64,000 bases of DNA from Roseobacter sp. GAI101 (GCF_000156335.1 NZ_DS999213.1:3278111-3342110), one strand, 5' to 3'. Positions 7,640 to 22,469 are shown, numbered from the stretch's first letter. A program made the numbers and translations. Notes: generated from the letters alone by a model not told the origin.

Positions 7640-10600
7640 ATGGCGCAATCCTTCCTTGGCCAGAAACGTCTACGTAAATACTATGGCAAAATCCGTGAAG
7701 TTCTGGAGATGCCGAACCTGATTGAGGTTCAGAAATCCTCATATGATTTGTTCCTGCGCTCCGGCGATGCGGAAACACCGACAGATGGCGACGGCATTCA
7801 GGGCGTCTTCCAGTCGGTATTCCCGATCAAGGACTTCAACGAGACCTCCGTTCTTGAGTACGTCAAGTACGAGCTTGAAAAACCGAAATACGATGTCGAG
7901 GAATGTCAGCAACGTGACATGACCTACGCCGCGCCCCTGAAGGTGACGCTGCGCCTCATCGTGTTTGATGTTGACGAAGACACAGGCGCGAAGTCGGTCA
8001 AGGACATCAAGGAACAAGACGTATTCATGGGCGACATGCCTTTGATGACCCCGAACGGCACATTTGTCGTGAACGGGACCGAACGCGTGATCGTCAGCCA
8101 GATGCACCGGTCTCCCGGTGTGTTCTTTGACCACGACAAGGGCAAGACACACTCTTCGGGCAAGCTTTTGTTTGCCTGCCGCATCATTCCTTACCGCGGT
8201 TCCTGGCTGGATTTCGAATTCGATGCCAAAGACATCGTCTTTGCCCGGATTGACCGTCGTCGTAAATTGCCTGTCACGACATTGCTCTACGCGCTTGGTC
8301 TTGACCAGGAAGCGATCATGGACGCGTATTATGACACCGTCACCTATACGCTGAAAGCTGGCGAAGGCTGGGTCGCACCATTCTATCCGGACCGTGTCCG
8401 TGGCACCCGCCCGACCTACGATTTGATCGATGCCGCAACCGGCGAAGTCTTGTTCGAAAAGGGCAAGAAAGTAACGCCACGCGCCGTCAAGCAGCTGGTC
8501 GATGAGGGCAAGGTGAGCGAACTGGTTCTACCATTCGAGCACATTGTCGGCAAATTTGCGGCACGCGACATCATCAACGAAGAAACCGGTGCGATCTATG
8601 TCGAAGCCGGCGACGAGATGACGTTGGAATACGACAAGGACGGCACACTGATCGGCGGCACGGCCAAAGAACTGGTTGATGCCGGTATAACCGAGATCCC
8701 ACTCTTGGACATCGACAACATCAATGTCGGCCCGTACATGCGCAACACCATGGCGATGGATAAGAACATGAACCGCGACACCGCGCTCATGGACATCTAC
8801 CGCGTCATGCGTCCGGGCGAGCCGCCCACAGTCGAGGCCGCGTCGAACCTTTTCGACACGTTGTTCTTTGATGGCGAACGCTATGACCTGTCCGCGGTTG
8901 GCCGTGTTAAGATGAACATGCGTCTTGCGCTGGACAAGGAAGACACGCAGCGCACGCTGGACCGCGATGACATCGTATCCTGCATCAAGGCACTGGTCGA
9001 TCTGCGCGACGGCCGTGGCGACATCGACGATATTGACCACCTTGGTAACCGTCGTGTGCGCTCCGTTGGCGAACTGATGGAAAACCAGTACCGCGTTGGT
9101 TTGCTGCGTATGGAACGCGCGATCAAGGAACGTATGTCCTCGGTCGAAATCGACACCGTCATGCCCCAGGACTTGATCAACGCCAAGCCGGCAGCGGCTG
9201 CGGTGCGTGAATTCTTCGGCTCTTCGCAGCTGTCGCAGTTCATGGACCAAACCAACCCGCTGTCCGAGGTTACGCACAAGCGTCGCCTGTCCGCGCTTGG
9301 ACCAGGTGGTCTGACACGCGAACGCGCAGGCTTTGAGGTACGCGACGTTCACCCGACCCACTATGGCCGGATGTGTCCGATTGAAACGCCTGAAGGTCCG
9401 AACATCGGTCTGATCAACTCGCTGGCGACTTTTGCCCGCGTGAACAAGTACGGCTTTATCGAAACGCCCTACCGCAAGGTATCGAACGGTGTGGTTTCCG
9501 ATGACGTGCAGTACATGTCGGCGACCGAAGAAATGCGTCACACTGTGGCGCAGGCCAACGCGAACCTTGATGAGAACATGAAGTTCGTCAATGATCTGGT
9601 TTCGACGCGGAAATCCGGTGACTATACCCTGTCGCCGTCCGAAAATGTTGACCTGATCGACGTTTCGCCAAAGCAGTTGGTGTCGGTTGCGGCATCGCTG
9701 ATCCCGTTCCTGGAAAATGACGATGCGAACAGGGCCTTGATGGGCTCGAACATGCAACGTCAGGCTGTGCCTTTGCTTCAAGCCGAAGCACCGCTGGTCG
9801 GGACCGGTATCGAAGAAGTCGTTGCACGGGATTCCGGCGCGGCCTATATGGCCAAGCGTGGCGGCATCATCGACCAGGTCGATGCATCGCGCATTGTTTT
9901 GCGCGCGACCGAAGACCTTGAGCTGGGCGACGCAGGGGTAGACATCTACCGCATGCGCAAGTTCCAGCGTTCCAACCAGAACACCTGTATTAACCAGCGT
10001 CCGCTGGTGAAAGTGGGCGACACGGTGGTTAAAGGTCAGGTTATCGCTGACGGTCCGTCGACCGACATGGGTGAACTGGCGCTTGGTAAGAACGTGATCG
10101 TCGCGTTTATGCCTTGGAACGGCTACAACTACGAAGACTCCATCCTGATCTCAGAGCGGGTTTCGCGCGATGACGTGTTTACGTCCATCCACATCGAAGA
10201 ATTCGAAGTGGCGGCACGCGATACAAAGCTTGGGCCAGAGGAAATTACACGCGACATTCCCAACGTTGGTGAAGAAGCGCTGCGCAACCTCGACGAGGCG
10301 GGCATCGTTTACATCGGCGCGGATGTTGAACCGGGTGACATTCTGGTCGGTAAGATCACACCAAAGGGCGAAAGCCCGATGACGCCAGAAGAAAAACTGC
10401 TGCGCGCCATCTTTGGTGAAAAAGCATCCGACGTGCGTGATACGTCCTTGCGGGTCAAGCCGGGTGATTTCGGTACAGTCGTCGAAGTCCGCGTCTTTAA
10501 CCGTCACGGCGTTGAAAAAGACGAACGTGCCCTGCAGATCGAACGTGAAGAAGTCGAACGTCTTGCCCGCGACCGGGATGACGAACTCGGCATTCTTGAT

Positions 10601-11776
10601 CGCAACATCTACGCGCGTTTGCAGTCGATGATCATCGGCAAGACCGCTGTAAAAGGTCCGAAAGGCGTCAAGTCGAACTCGGAAATCACCGAAGACCTGC
10701 TGGCAACCTTGTCTCGCGGTCAGTGGTGGCAGTTGGCCCTGGCGGATGAAGATGACGCCAAGATCGTCGAAGCCCTGAACGAGCAATACGAGATCCAGAA
10801 GCGGACCTTGGATGCACGGTTCGAGGACAAAGTCGAAAAAGTACGTCGTGGCGACGATTTGCCCCCAGGCGTGATGAAAATGGTCAAAGTCTTCGTGGCG
10901 GTGAAGCGCAAGCTGCAACCGGGCGATAAAATGGCCGGTCGTCACGGTAACAAGGGTGTTATTTCCAAGGTCGTTCCGATGGAAGACATGCCATTCCTCG
11001 CGGATGGTACGCCGGTTGACTTCTGTTTGAACCCGTTGGGCGTTCCATCGCGTATGAACGTTGGTCAGATCCTCGAAACCCACATGGGTTGGGCTGCGCG
11101 CGGCTTGGGGATCAACATCGACGAGGCGCTTCAGGAATATAAGCGCTCCGGCGATTTGACACCTGTTCGCGAAGCAATGAGCCACGCCTATGGCGAAGAT
11201 GTCTACGAAGAAGGCATTGCCGGCATGGACGAAGCGACGTTGTTGGAAGTGGCGGGCAACGTGACCCGCGGCGTGCCAATCGCGACGCCGGTTTTCGATG
11301 GTGCCAAGGAAGCAGACGTGAACGACAGTTTGACACGGGCCGGGTTCGATACCTCGGGTCAGTCGGTGCTGTTCGACGGCCGCACAGGCGAGCAGTTTGC
11401 CCGCCCCGTGACCGTTGGCGTCAAATACCTGCTGAAACTGCACCACCTTGTGGATGACAAGATCCACGCGCGTTCCACCGGTCCATACTCGCTGGTCACC
11501 CAGCAGCCATTGGGCGGTAAAGCGCAGTTCGGTGGTCAGCGCTTTGGTGAGATGGAGGTCTGGGCACTTGAAGCCTATGGCGCTGCATACACCCTGCAGG
11601 AAATGCTGACCGTTAAATCGGATGACGTTGCAGGCCGTACGAAGGTCTATGAAAGCATCGTCAAAGGCGAGGACAACTTCGAAGCCGGTATTCCGGAATC
11701 GTTCAACGTTCTTGTCAAAGAAGTCCGTGGCCTTGGCCTGAATATGGAACTCCTGGATGCGGAGGAAGACGAGTAA
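7640..11776 (+). CDS. rpoB: DNA-directed RNA polymerase subunit beta
   Basis: A full-length RpoB of 1378 residues. It forms the RNA polymerase active-site cleft with RpoC. The conserved blocks are in order: [15 protein letters not shown] near 140; the rifampicin region at about 523-556 ([20 protein letters not shown]); [33 protein letters not shown]; and [15 protein letters not shown] near 1095. The rifampicin-contact residues look wild type. The ATG at 7640 follows AAAGG. rpoC follows, separated by a double-hairpin element. Confidence 0.98.
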   Translation: MAQSFLGQKRLRKYYGKIREVLEMPNLIEVQKSSYDLFLRSGDAETPTDGDGIQGVFQSVFPIKDFNETSVLEYVKYELEKPKYDVEECQQRDMTYAAPLKVTLRLIVFDVDEDTGAKSVKDIKEQDVFMGDMPLMTPNGTFVVNGTERVIVSQMHRSPGVFFDHDKGKTHSSGKLLFACRIIPYRGSWLDFEFDAKDIVFARIDRRRKLPVTTLLYALGLDQEAIMDAYYDTVTYTLKAGEGWVAPFYPDRVRGTRPTYDLIDAATGEVLFEKGKKVTPRAVKQLVDEGKVSELVLPFEHIVGKFAARDIINEETGAIYVEAGDEMTLEYDKDGTLIGGTAKELVDAGITEIPLLDIDNINVGPYMRNTMAMDKNMNRDTALMDIYRVMRPGEPPTVEAASNLFDTLFFDGERYDLSAVGRVKMNMRLALDKEDTQRTLDRDDIVSCIKALVDLRDGRGDIDDIDHLGNRRVRSVGELMENQYRVGLLRMERAIKERMSSVEIDTVMPQDLINAKPAAAAVREFFGSSQLSQFMDQTNPLSEVTHKRRLSALGPGGLTRERAGFEVRDVHPTHYGRMCPIETPEGPNIGLINSLATFARVNKYGFIETPYRKVSNGVVSDDVQYMSATEEMRHTVAQANANLDENMKFVNDLVSTRKSGDYTLSPSENVDLIDVSPKQLVSVAASLIPFLENDDANRALMGSNMQRQAVPLLQAEAPLVGTGIEEVVARDSGAAYMAKRGGIIDQVDASRIVLRATEDLELGDAGVDIYRMRKFQRSNQNTCINQRPLVKVGDTVVKGQVIADGPSTDMGELALGKNVIVAFMPWNGYNYEDSILISERVSRDDVFTSIHIEEFEVAARDTKLGPEEITRDIPNVGEEALRNLDEAGIVYIGADVEPGDILVGKITPKGESPMTPEEKLLRAIFGEKASDVRDTSLRVKPGDFGTVVEVRVFNRHGVEKDERALQIEREEVERLARDRDDELGILDRNIYARLQSMIIGKTAVKGPKGVKSNSEITEDLLATLSRGQWWQLALADEDDAKIVEALNEQYEIQKRTLDARFEDKVEKVRRGDDLPPGVMKMVKVFVAVKRKLQPGDKMAGRHGNKGVISKVVPMEDMPFLADGTPVDFCLNPLGVPSRMNVGQILETHMGWAARGLGINIDEALQEYKRSGDLTPVREAMSHAYGEDVYEEGIAGMDEATLLEVAGNVTRGVPIATPVFDGAKEADVNDSLTRAGFDTSGQSVLFDGRTGEQFARPVTVGVKYLLKLHHLVDDKIHARSTGPYSLVTQQPLGGKAQFGGQRFGEMEVWALEAYGAAYTLQEMLTVKSDDVAGRTKVYESIVKGEDNFEAGIPESFNVLVKEVRGLGLNMELLDAEEDE

Positions 11777-11783
11777 GGGCATC

Positions 11784-11830
11784 GCCGGAATTTTCTAAAA
11801 TTCCGGCCCGATTTTTTCGAAAAAATCGGG
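11784..11830 (-). repeat. Double-hairpin intergenic element, copy B (rpoB-rpoC)
   Basis: GCCGGAATTTT/AAAATTCCGGC (11784-11807) followed by CCCGATTTTTT/AAAAAATCGGG (11807-11830). The order of the two hairpins is reversed relative to the copies at 7371-7415 and 37738-37780, so this is an inverted copy. With no downstream T-run it is not an obvious terminator. Confidence 0.75.
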
Positions 11831-11870
11831 CCCCCTCCTTTCGCTTTCGAGATTAATCTAAGGATTTAAG

Positions 11871-14800
11871 ATGAACCAGGAACTGACAAACAACCCGTTC
11901 AACCCCGTCGCGCCTATGAAGACGTTTGACGAGATCAAGGTATCGCTGGCGTCGCCAGAGCGTATCTTGTCGTGGTCGTTCGGTGAAATCAAAAAACCAG
12001 AAACCATCAACTATCGCACGTTCAAGCCAGAGCGTGACGGTCTGTTCTGTGCGCGTATTTTTGGCCCGATCAAGGACTATGAATGCCTGTGCGGTAAGTA
12101 CAAGCGCATGAAATATCGCGGCGTTGTCTGCGAAAAATGCGGCGTCGAAGTAACGCTGCAAAAGGTCCGCCGTGAACGGATGGGCCACATCGAACTGGCG
12201 TCGCCCGTTGCGCACATCTGGTTCCTCAAGTCGCTTCCGTCGCGGATCGGCCTGATGCTGGACATGACCCTGCGCGATCTGGAACGTGTGCTGTATTTCG
12301 AAAACTATGTCGTGATCGAACCGGGCCTTACCGATCTTACCTACGGTCAGATGATGACCGAAGAAGAGTTCATGGACGCTCAGGACGCCTATGGCATGGA
12401 CGCGTTCACCGCCAACATCGGTGCCGAAGCGATCCGCGAAATGCTGGCTGCGATCGACCTTGAAGCCGAAGCAGACACGCTGCGTGCGGATCTGAAAGAG
12501 GCGACCGGCGAATTGAAGCCAAAGAAGATCATCAAGCGTCTGAAAGTCGTTGAATCCTTCCTCGAGTCCGGCAACCGGCCCGAGTGGATGGTCATGACCG
12601 TCATTCCGGTCATCCCGCCAGAACTGCGCCCGCTGGTGCCGCTGGACGGTGGCCGCTTTGCGACGTCTGACCTTAACGACCTGTATCGCCGCGTGATCAA
12701 CCGGAACAACCGTCTGAAGCGTCTGATCGAATTGCGTGCGCCCGATATCATCGTGCGTAACGAAAAGCGTATGTTGCAGGAATCTGTCGATGCGTTGTTC
12801 GATAACGGCCGTCGTGGTCGCGTGATCACGGGTGCCAACAAGCGTCCGTTGAAATCGCTGTCCGACATGCTGAAGGGTAAGCAGGGTCGCTTCCGTCAGA
12901 ACCTTTTGGGTAAGCGCGTCGACTTCTCCGGTCGTTCGGTCATCGTGACCGGTCCGGAACTCAAACTGCACCAGTGCGGTTTGCCGAAAAAGATGGCGCT
13001 CGAACTGTTCAAGCCGTTCATCTATTCGCGTCTTGAGGCCAAAGGTCTGTCTTCGACTGTTAAGCAAGCCAAGAAGCTGGTTGAAAAAGAGCGTCCCGAA
13101 GTCTGGGATATCCTGGATGAGGTTATTCGCGAACACCCCGTCATGCTGAACCGTGCGCCTACCTTGCACCGTCTGGGCATTCAGGCGTTCGAACCGGTTC
13201 TGATCGAAGGTAAGGCCATTCAGCTGCACCCGCTGGTTTGTTCCGCTTTCAACGCTGACTTTGACGGCGACCAGATGGCTGTTCACGTGCCGCTTTCGCT
13301 GGAAGCCCAGCTTGAAGCACGCGTTCTGATGATGTCGACGAACAACGTTCTGTCCCCTGCAAACGGTGCGCCGATCATCGTTCCATCGCAGGACATGATC
13401 TTGGGTCTGTACTACACGACTCTCGAGCGTGACGGCATGGTTGGCGAAGGCATGGTCTTTGGGTCTGTTGACGAAGTGCAGCAGGCGCTGGATGCCGGTG
13501 TCGTTCACCTGCACTCCAAGATCAAAGCGCGGATCAAGCAGATCGATGGCGAAGGTAACGAAGTTTACAAGCGTTTCGACACCACGCCGGGCCGTATCCG
13601 CCTTGGCGCGCTGTTGCCTTTGAACGCGAAAGCACCGTTTGATCTGGTCAACCGTCTGCTGCGCAAGAAAGAAGTGCAGCAGGTCATCGATACGGTTTAC
13701 CGTTATTGCGGCCAGAAAGAATCCGTCATCTTCTGCGATCAGATCATGACAATGGGTTTCCGCGAAGCCTTCAAGGCAGGTATTTCGTTCGGTAAGGACG
13801 ACATGCTGATCCCCGACAGCAAATGGCCACTGGTTGAAGAAACCCGTGATCAGGTGAAAGACTTTGAACAGCAGTACATGGACGGCCTGATCACTCAGGG
13901 TGAAAAGTACAACAAAGTCGTCGATGCATGGTCAAAGTGTAACGACAAGGTCACCGATGCGATGATGGGTGCCATTTCCGCCACGACCTACGGCGAAAAC
14001 GGCTCTGAAAACGAACCGAACTCGGTCTATATGATGGCCCACTCCGGTGCGCGTGGTTCGGTTACGCAGATGAAACAGCTGGGCGGGATGCGCGGTCTGA
14101 TGGCGAAGCCGAATGGCGACATCATCGAGACGCCGATTATCTCGAACTTTAAGGAAGGTCTGACCGTTCTGGAGTACTTCAACTCCACCCACGGTGCCCG
14201 TAAGGGTCTTTCGGATACCGCTTTGAAGACAGCGAACTCGGGGTATCTGACCCGTCGTCTGGTGGACGTGGCACAGGATTGCATCGTTCGTATGCATGAC
14301 TGTGGTACGGATGTCGCGATCACGGCAGAAGCCGCCGTGAATGACGGTGAAGTCGTGTCGTCGCTGGCCGAACGTCTGTTGGGCCGTGTTGCGGCCGAGG
14401 ACATCCTGCGTCCGGGCACAGACGAAGTGCTGGTACCTGCACAGACCATCATCGACGAACGTCTGGCGGATATCGTGGACGAGGCAGTCGTCTTGTCTGC
14501 ACGCATCCGCAGCCCGCTGACCTGCGAGGCCGAAGAGGGTGTTTGCGCCATGTGTTACGGTCGTGACCTTGCACGTGGTACGCTGGTGAACCAGGGTGAA
14601 GCTGTCGGTATCATCGCCGCACAGTCGATCGGTGAACCCGGCACGCAGCTGACCATGCGTACCTTCCACATCGGTGGTGTTGCACAAGGGGGCCAGCAGT
14701 CCTTCCTTGAGGCATCGCAGCCCGGTAAGGTCGTGTTCGAAAACGCCATGACCCTTGAGAACGCCGCTGGCGACATCATGGTCATGGGCCGGAACATGAA

Positions 14801-16118
14801 GCTGTCGATCGTGGATGACAACGGTGACGAACGTGCCAACCACAAGGTCGGCTACGGTACCAAGCTGTTCGTCAAGGAAGGCCAGTCGGTCTTGCGCGGC
14901 GACAAGCTGTTTGAATGGGATCCGTACACGCTGCCGATCATAGCCGAGAAATCCGGTGTGACCAAGTTCGTCGACCTCGTGTCGGGGATCGCGGTCAAGG
15001 ATGAAACAGATGATGCGACAGGCATGACCCAGAAGATCGTGATCGACTGGCGCGCTGCCCCCAAAGGCAACGAGTTGAAGCCAGAAGTCATGATCCTTGA
15101 TGCCGATGGCGAGCCGGTCCGCAACGATGCGGGCAACCCGGTGACCTACCCAATGTCCGTTGATGCCGTTCTGTCCGTTGAGGATCAGACCGAAATCAAG
15201 GCCGGTGACATCGTTGCGCGTATCCCGCGCGAAGGTGCCAAGACCAAGGACATTACTGGTGGTCTGCCACGTGTGGCCGAACTCTTTGAGGCACGTCGCC
15301 CCAAAGACCACGCCATCATCGCGGAAATCGACGGTTACGTGCGTTACGGCAAAGACTACAAGAACAAGCGCCGCATCTCGATCGAGTCCTCCGAGGATCC
15401 GGATTACAAGGTCGAATACATGGTGCCCAAGGGCAAGCACATCCCGGTTGCGGAAGGTGACTTTGTCCAGAAGGGCGATTACATCATGGACGGTAACCCG
15501 GCACCGCACGACATCCTTGCGATCATGGGTGTAGAGGCTTTGGCCGACTACATGATCGACGAGGTGCAGGATGTTTACCGTCTGCAAGGCGTTAAGATCA
15601 ACGATAAGCACATCGAAGTTATCGTGCGTCAGATGCTGCAAAAGTGGGAAGTCCAGGACAGCGGCGATACCACGCTGCTGAAAGGCGAACACGTCGACAA
15701 GCAAGAGTTTGACCAAGCCTGCGAAAAGGCGATTTCCAAAGGTGGCCGTCCGGCAACGGGCGAACCGATCCTTCTGGGTATCACCAAGGCAAGCCTGCAA
15801 ACCCGCAGCTTTATCTCGGCGGCATCGTTCCAGGAAACCACGCGCGTGCTGACCGAAGCATCGGTTCAGGGCAAGCGCGACAAGCTGGTCGGTCTGAAGG
15901 AAAACGTTATCGTTGGCCGTCTGATCCCGGCCGGTACCGGTGGGGCGACCCAGCAGATGCGCAAAGTCGCGTTTGATCGTGATAACGTGGTCATCGAGGC
16001 CCGTCGCGAAGAAGCCGAGATTGCAGCCCGTCTGGCGGCACCCGCGGTTACTTCCGATGACGTGGTCGGTGGTGATGTGTTCAACACCGTCAATGATGAC
16101 GACGAGAGCCGCAGCTGA
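11871..16118 (+). CDS. rpoC: DNA-directed RNA polymerase subunit beta'
   Basis: A full-length RpoC of 1415 residues. The N-terminal zinc-binding motif is present ([20 protein letters not shown]). The metal-chelating active-site loop [12 protein letters not shown] lies near residue 461. The second zinc site (C-x6-C-x2-C in [11 protein letters not shown]), the bridge-helix region and the C-terminal [18 protein letters not shown] segment are all intact. ATG 11871 follows CTAAGGA. A strong terminator follows, ending the rplJL-rpoBC operon. Confidence 0.98.
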   Translation: MNQELTNNPFNPVAPMKTFDEIKVSLASPERILSWSFGEIKKPETINYRTFKPERDGLFCARIFGPIKDYECLCGKYKRMKYRGVVCEKCGVEVTLQKVRRERMGHIELASPVAHIWFLKSLPSRIGLMLDMTLRDLERVLYFENYVVIEPGLTDLTYGQMMTEEEFMDAQDAYGMDAFTANIGAEAIREMLAAIDLEAEADTLRADLKEATGELKPKKIIKRLKVVESFLESGNRPEWMVMTVIPVIPPELRPLVPLDGGRFATSDLNDLYRRVINRNNRLKRLIELRAPDIIVRNEKRMLQESVDALFDNGRRGRVITGANKRPLKSLSDMLKGKQGRFRQNLLGKRVDFSGRSVIVTGPELKLHQCGLPKKMALELFKPFIYSRLEAKGLSSTVKQAKKLVEKERPEVWDILDEVIREHPVMLNRAPTLHRLGIQAFEPVLIEGKAIQLHPLVCSAFNADFDGDQMAVHVPLSLEAQLEARVLMMSTNNVLSPANGAPIIVPSQDMILGLYYTTLERDGMVGEGMVFGSVDEVQQALDAGVVHLHSKIKARIKQIDGEGNEVYKRFDTTPGRIRLGALLPLNAKAPFDLVNRLLRKKEVQQVIDTVYRYCGQKESVIFCDQIMTMGFREAFKAGISFGKDDMLIPDSKWPLVEETRDQVKDFEQQYMDGLITQGEKYNKVVDAWSKCNDKVTDAMMGAISATTYGENGSENEPNSVYMMAHSGARGSVTQMKQLGGMRGLMAKPNGDIIETPIISNFKEGLTVLEYFNSTHGARKGLSDTALKTANSGYLTRRLVDVAQDCIVRMHDCGTDVAITAEAAVNDGEVVSSLAERLLGRVAAEDILRPGTDEVLVPAQTIIDERLADIVDEAVVLSARIRSPLTCEAEEGVCAMCYGRDLARGTLVNQGEAVGIIAAQSIGEPGTQLTMRTFHIGGVAQGGQQSFLEASQPGKVVFENAMTLENAAGDIMVMGRNMKLSIVDDNGDERANHKVGYGTKLFVKEGQSVLRGDKLFEWDPYTLPIIAEKSGVTKFVDLVSGIAVKDETDDATGMTQKIVIDWRAAPKGNELKPEVMILDADGEPVRNDAGNPVTYPMSVDAVLSVEDQTEIKAGDIVARIPREGAKTKDITGGLPRVAELFEARRPKDHAIIAEIDGYVRYGKDYKNKRRISIESSEDPDYKVEYMVPKGKHIPVAEGDFVQKGDYIMDGNPAPHDILAIMGVEALADYMIDEVQDVYRLQGVKINDKHIEVIVRQMLQKWEVQDSGDTTLLKGEHVDKQEFDQACEKAISKGGRPATGEPILLGITKASLQTRSFISAASFQETTRVLTEASVQGKRDKLVGLKENVIVGRLIPAGTGGATQQMRKVAFDRDNVVIEARREEAEIAARLAAPAVTSDDVVGGDVFNTVNDDDESRS

Positions 16119-16140
16119 TCTTTGATCCAAGCTAAAAATC

Positions 16141-16176
16141 AAAAGCCCCCGCCAAGAGATTGGCGGGGGCTTTTTT
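16141..16176 (+). terminator. Rho-independent terminator after rpoC
   Basis: GCCCCCGCCAA pairs with TTGGCGGGGGC around a GAGA tetraloop and is followed by TTTTTT. It is flanked by AAAA upstream, so it could act in both directions. The rplP terminator at 32050-32085 has nearly the same stem and loop. Confidence 0.95.
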
Positions 16177-16334
16177 GTGAGTGCTGTTGCGAAACCCGGG
16201 CAGGTGGCAAGCATTAGAAATGCTGCAAGCTGACGGCTTGATAAGTATATCCTGCGAAGTGTCAGGATTGGGTGGTGCTTGCTGCGGCTTTGGGGCAATA
16301 GTCCGTGCAATTGCATCTAAATGAAAGTCTGCCC

Positions 16335-17222
16335 ATGTCGCCAAACCTGATCGGAGCATTGTTTATGGTGGGCTCCATGGCGGCGTTCACGCTGAATGAT
16401 ACGATGACAAAGACGACTGGCGGTGCGGTGCCCCTGTTTCAGTTATTGTTTTTGCGCGGCCTCATTTCGATCTCGTTGATTTTGCTTTTGTGGGGCCGAC
16501 TGGGCCCGATGCATTTCAGGCTAAGCCGCAGGGATTGGAAGTTGGTCGCGATCCGGTCAGGGTCCGAAGTGGCAGCCAGTTTTTTCTTTGTGACCGCGTT
16601 GTTCAATATGCCGCTCGCCAATCTAAGCGCCATTCTACAATCGCTGCCGTTGACAGTTACATTGGGGGCGGCGCTCTTTTATCGGGAACCTGTGGGCTGG
16701 AAACGGCTGTCCGCGATCCTCGTCGGGTTCATGGGGGTGATGCTAATCGTTAAACCCGGCACCGACGGGTTTAACGTATGGTCGGTTTACGCGCTGATAG
16801 CGGTACTTTTCGTCACAATCCGTGATTTGAGCACACGGCGGCTGTCAAAAACCGTGCCGTCCATGACGGTGACTTTCGCGGCGGTGCTTTCGGTTACTGT
16901 TTTTTCCACGTTCGCGCAGCTGGCGACCCCCTGGGCCCCCGTGTCCGCAACCCACTGGTGGGCGATTGCGGCGGCGGCTGTGTTCGTGCTGATGGGGTAT
17001 TATTTCAGCGTGCAAACCATGCGGACGGGTGACGTGTCATTCATCGCGCCCTTCCGATATACGGGTCTTGTATGCGCGTTGATTTTGGGGTGGTTCGTTT
17101 TCGGTGACTGGCCTTTGCCGTCCACGTTGATCGGCGCAGGGATCGTTGCGGCGACGGGGCTTTTCACGCTTTACCGCGAACGCAAAGTTTCGCGGTATCA
17201 CGTTACGGCGCTGAGAAAATAG
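16335..17222 (+). CDS. DMT-superfamily (EamA) transporter
   Basis: A 295-residue inner-membrane protein with about ten predicted helices in two EamA repeats (first about 5-135, second about 150-285). This is the drug/metabolite exporter architecture. PLFQLLFLRGLIS and a repeat-1 end at GVMLIVKPG are typical. The ATG at 16335 gives the usual N-terminus; an in-frame GTG at 16305 would add ten unlikely residues. Its last 20 bases overlap the end of the convergent gene at 17203. The substrate is unknown. Confidence 0.85.
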   Translation: MSPNLIGALFMVGSMAAFTLNDTMTKTTGGAVPLFQLLFLRGLISISLILLLWGRLGPMHFRLSRRDWKLVAIRSGSEVAASFFFVTALFNMPLANLSAILQSLPLTVTLGAALFYREPVGWKRLSAILVGFMGVMLIVKPGTDGFNVWSVYALIAVLFVTIRDLSTRRLSKTVPSMTVTFAAVLSVTVFSTFAQLATPWAPVSATHWWAIAAAAVFVLMGYYFSVQTMRTGDVSFIAPFRYTGLVCALILGWFVFGDWPLPSTLIGAGIVAATGLFTLYRERKVSRYHVTALRK

Positions 17223-18012
17223 CGCGCACGCGGGCGTCGTCTATGCCAAAGGTGTCGTGGATATGCGCCGCCTGTTCGTCGGTCATCGCCTTGTAGTCGA
17301 AGACGTTCTTTTTGCCTTTCAGGCGGCTGTCATTAAAGTCGTTGTGCCCCCGCATCATCATATCCTCGCCGGTGAAGGTCATCGTCGGCATGGTCTTCCA
17401 CAGGTTCTGATGGCCGTGGTTCATGATGGTATCGTCTGACCCTGCGCCCACGATCATGCCAAGCGCGATGGCGGAGTAGGGGTAGTGATACGGCCAGAGC
17501 TTCACCCCCTCTGCGCCGGCGGTGTAAACGTAGCCTTGGTTGAAATCGACCGCCACAGACGGATGGCGCGCGCGGATCGGGGCCAGATCATAGGCGGTCT
17601 GTTTGAATTTCTCGACAAACGTCACCGCCATCGCGTCGTCATCATCCAATCGGAACTGAAGGCAGGGGGTGTCATTCGCGCCGCGCCATGCTCTGATGGC
17701 CTTGCTCATCACACGCCGATGGGGACCAGGGGGGTATTGACGGATAACGCATTGCGGAATCTGGGCTGTCAGCGCCTGAAGCCGGGCCAGATAGTGGGGC
17801 TGAAAACCGGTGCCGGTGACGATCAGAAAGGTGAAATCAGGATCAGTCTGACGCGCGACGCCGGGCAGGGTGATCGCCTCGAACAGGCGAAAGCGTTCTT
17901 CCATGCGGGCCGGATCATAAAGAAAACGTTCAAGCCCGGCAAAGTCGTCATGTCCGACCTTGAACCCGCCTTCGCCAGCGTAGGAAAAACGACACAGGCC
18001 GAGGGTCTTCAT
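17203..18012 (-). CDS. Putative rhamnosyltransferase, second tandem copy
   Basis: A 269-residue protein resembling the putative rhamnosyl transferase family (Pfam Rhamno_transf), thought to add sugar to cell-surface glycans. The family pattern is GLCRFSY near the N-terminus, ERFRLFE...LP, QTDPDF, then an acidic CLQFRLDDDDA stretch that probably binds a metal-nucleotide sugar. Its start codon overlaps the stop of the upstream paralogue by four bases (ATGA), implying translational coupling. The function is inferred from family likeness only. Confidence 0.75.
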   Translation of the reverse strand: MKTLGLCRFSYAGEGGFKVGHDDFAGLERFLYDPARMEERFRLFEAITLPGVARQTDPDFTFLIVTGTGFQPHYLARLQALTAQIPQCVIRQYPPGPHRRVMSKAIRAWRGANDTPCLQFRLDDDDAMAVTFVEKFKQTAYDLAPIRARHPSVAVDFNQGYVYTAGAEGVKLWPYHYPYSAIALGMIVGAGSDDTIMNHGHQNLWKTMPTMTFTGEDMMMRGHNDFNDSRLKGKKNVFDYKAMTDEQAAHIHDTFGIDDARVRAIFSAP

Positions 18013-18821
18013 CGGGCTACCGTGCGGCTGAAGATTTGTCGGACGGCATCGGCGTCGATGGCAAAGCGGCTGCGGAACATATCTTCGGTCTCGGGCGACA
18101 GGGGGGTCACATTGGCAGGTTTTTCGCCCTTCTGGCGGCTGTCATTGGATGCGTTGTGCCCGCGCACGAACATATGTTTGGTGTCAAAAGAGACGGTCGG
18201 CATGAAGCGGTTAATCTTGTTATGGGCGTAGTTCATGATGGTCAGCGGACAGCGGGCGCGCACATACATGCCCAAGGCTGCGACTTCAAAGGGGCGAAAG
18301 ACCTCGGTCGCGGCGATGCCATCGGGGCCATATTCAGCGATCAAGCCGCGATTCCAGTCAAACGCGATCGTGCGGTGCTGCTGGGTCAGGGCAAAGCAAT
18401 CATCGGTCGCGGCGCGCAGCCGTTCGACAAAGTCGACGGCCACGGCGTCGTCATCGTCAAACCGGAATTGCAGGCAGGGCAAGGTGCGGTCGCGGGCATT
18501 GTTCAGGACTTCTTTCATCACCTCGCGGTGCTGACGCGGTGGTTCGCTTTGGATGCGCGCTTGGGGGAGGGCCGCAAGAATATCGCGCAGACGGTCCAGA
18601 TGACGCCGGGGCAGGGTGTCGCCGATGACGACGATCAGTTCAAAATCCGGGTCGGTCTGCGCCACCAGGCAGGGCAACGCCACGGTTTCAAACAGCCGAA
18701 AGCGTTCCTCAAGGCGGGCGTCATTATACAGATAGGCGATACGGTCCTCTATCGTGTCATGGCCGACCTGAAACCCGCCAAGCGCAGGATAGGAAAAGCG
18801 GCACAGACCGATAATTTGCAT
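18009..18821 (-). CDS. Putative rhamnosyltransferase, first tandem copy
   Basis: A 270-residue paralogue of the downstream gene. Shared blocks are GLCRFSYPALGGF, ARLEERFRLFE, QTDPDF, CLQFRFDDDDAVAV and NDSRQKG. I place the start at ATG 18821, behind AAGGG, rather than further upstream, because this matches the N-terminus of the neighbour (MKTLGLCRFSY). The pair sits between the rpoBC and str operons and probably arose by tandem duplication. Confidence 0.78.
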   Translation of the reverse strand: MQIIGLCRFSYPALGGFQVGHDTIEDRIAYLYNDARLEERFRLFETVALPCLVAQTDPDFELIVVIGDTLPRRHLDRLRDILAALPQARIQSEPPRQHREVMKEVLNNARDRTLPCLQFRFDDDDAVAVDFVERLRAATDDCFALTQQHRTIAFDWNRGLIAEYGPDGIAATEVFRPFEVAALGMYVRARCPLTIMNYAHNKINRFMPTVSFDTKHMFVRGHNASNDSRQKGEKPANVTPLSPETEDMFRSRFAIDADAVRQIFSRTVAR

Positions 18822-18937
18822 ATGACAGGGGCCCTTGAAGACGCGGATGAACCGGCTAAATATGATGGGCGGCAGGCCAATATTGCAAGCCGCAATTCCC
18901 CCGACCTGTGTATCGTAGCGCATTCGTGTTGGTCCTG

Positions 18938-18966
18938 TTGACAGCGGGCGCGCAACTGCCTATACG
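18938..18966 (+). promoter_or_regulatory. Probable promoter of the str operon (rpsL)
   Basis: TTGACA (18938-18943), 17 bases, TATACG (18961-18966): close to the sigma-70 consensus. It lies about 260 bases upstream of rpsL, so the operon would have a long leader. Confidence 0.7.
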
Positions 18967-18972
18967 CCCAAT

Positions 18973-19227
18973 ATCTCGGATGTGGGGGTCGCCCTGCTTT
19001 GCCGAAATCATAACTCTAGTGGTCACGATCCGGTCTAATGCTGACTCGATCCTCTGTTACCCCACCGCCTCGTTTTCCTCGGTACGGAAACGCTGCGGTG
19101 ATTTTGCTTTGCGCAAGGTGCGTGGAACAGAAACAGCTTTGCGGACGCGTGAAGGGGCCGAAATTTAACCGCATTGGGGTTCGCCCCGCTGCACCACATA
19201 TGTGAGCTAAACGGGGATAATACCGGA
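18973..19227 (+). other. Long untranslated leader ahead of rpsL
   Basis: About 250 bases between the probable promoter and rpsL. I find no gene here. A GGGG-TTCG-CCCC hairpin lies at about 19176-19187, shortly before the rpsL start. Confidence 0.45.
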
Positions 19228-19599
19228 ATGCCAACGATCCAGCAGCTGATCCGCAAACCGCGCCAGCCTAAAATCAAACGTTCGAAATCCATGCACCTGC
19301 AGGAATGCCCGCAAAAGCGCGGCGTTTGTACACGTGTTTATACAACAACACCTAAAAAGCCGAACTCGGCCATGCGTAAGGTTGCCAAGGTGCGCCTGAC
19401 CAACGGTTTCGAAGTTATCAGCTATATTCCGGGTGAATCGCACAACCTTCAGGAACACTCTGTTGTCCTGATTCGCGGCGGTCGCGTAAAAGACCTTCCC
19501 GGTGTGCGTTACCACATCCTGCGCGGTGTTCTGGATACCCAGGGCGTCAAAGACCGTAAGCAGCGTCGCTCCAAGTATGGTGCAAAGAAGCCAAAATAA
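19228..19599 (+). CDS. rpsL: 30S ribosomal protein S12
   Basis: A 123-residue S12, a decoding-site protein. It begins [12 protein letters not shown]. The streptomycin-relevant regions [18 protein letters not shown] and [13 protein letters not shown] are wild type, with K in PKKPNS and in GRVKDLP. ATG 19228 is chosen by family alignment over an in-frame ATG at 19174. It is the first gene of rpsL-rpsG-fusA-tuf. Confidence 0.97.
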   Translation: MPTIQQLIRKPRQPKIKRSKSMHLQECPQKRGVCTRVYTTTPKKPNSAMRKVAKVRLTNGFEVISYIPGESHNLQEHSVVLIRGGRVKDLPGVRYHILRGVLDTQGVKDRKQRRSKYGAKKPK

Positions 19600-19763
19600 T
19601 TTGGGTGGGCATCGGGCTTGGTCGGACCACGCCCGATGCCGTCCAGCATACTTTCCCTTCGGGGGTTGAGCTGGGGTTGAGACAAGGCAATGCAGCGCTG
19701 GTGCAGGACGCACCAGACACATGCCGCAAGACAACCTTGGCACGAGATAATTAGGAGCCTTAA

Positions 19764-20234
<471 letters not shown>

Positions 20235-20318
20235 ATCGGGCGGCATACATCGCCCCCCGTCGCGTCCCATCATGGGGCGCGATTTATCCGTTTCAGATAT
20301 ATTCGAGGAAGCAGCCCC

Positions 20319-22445
<2,127 letters not shown>

Positions 22446-22469
22446 TTGGCGATACCAAATAACTGGGGC

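Noticed and set aside
8528-9781. Long reverse ORFs antisense to rpoB and rpoC
   Set aside because: Codon-structure shadows of highly expressed genes. They are His/Arg/Val-rich low-information translations with no motifs.
18036-18941. Forward ORF of 301 residues across the rhamnosyltransferase gene
   Set aside because: Antisense shadow; the opposite strand has clear family motifs and a start-stop overlap.
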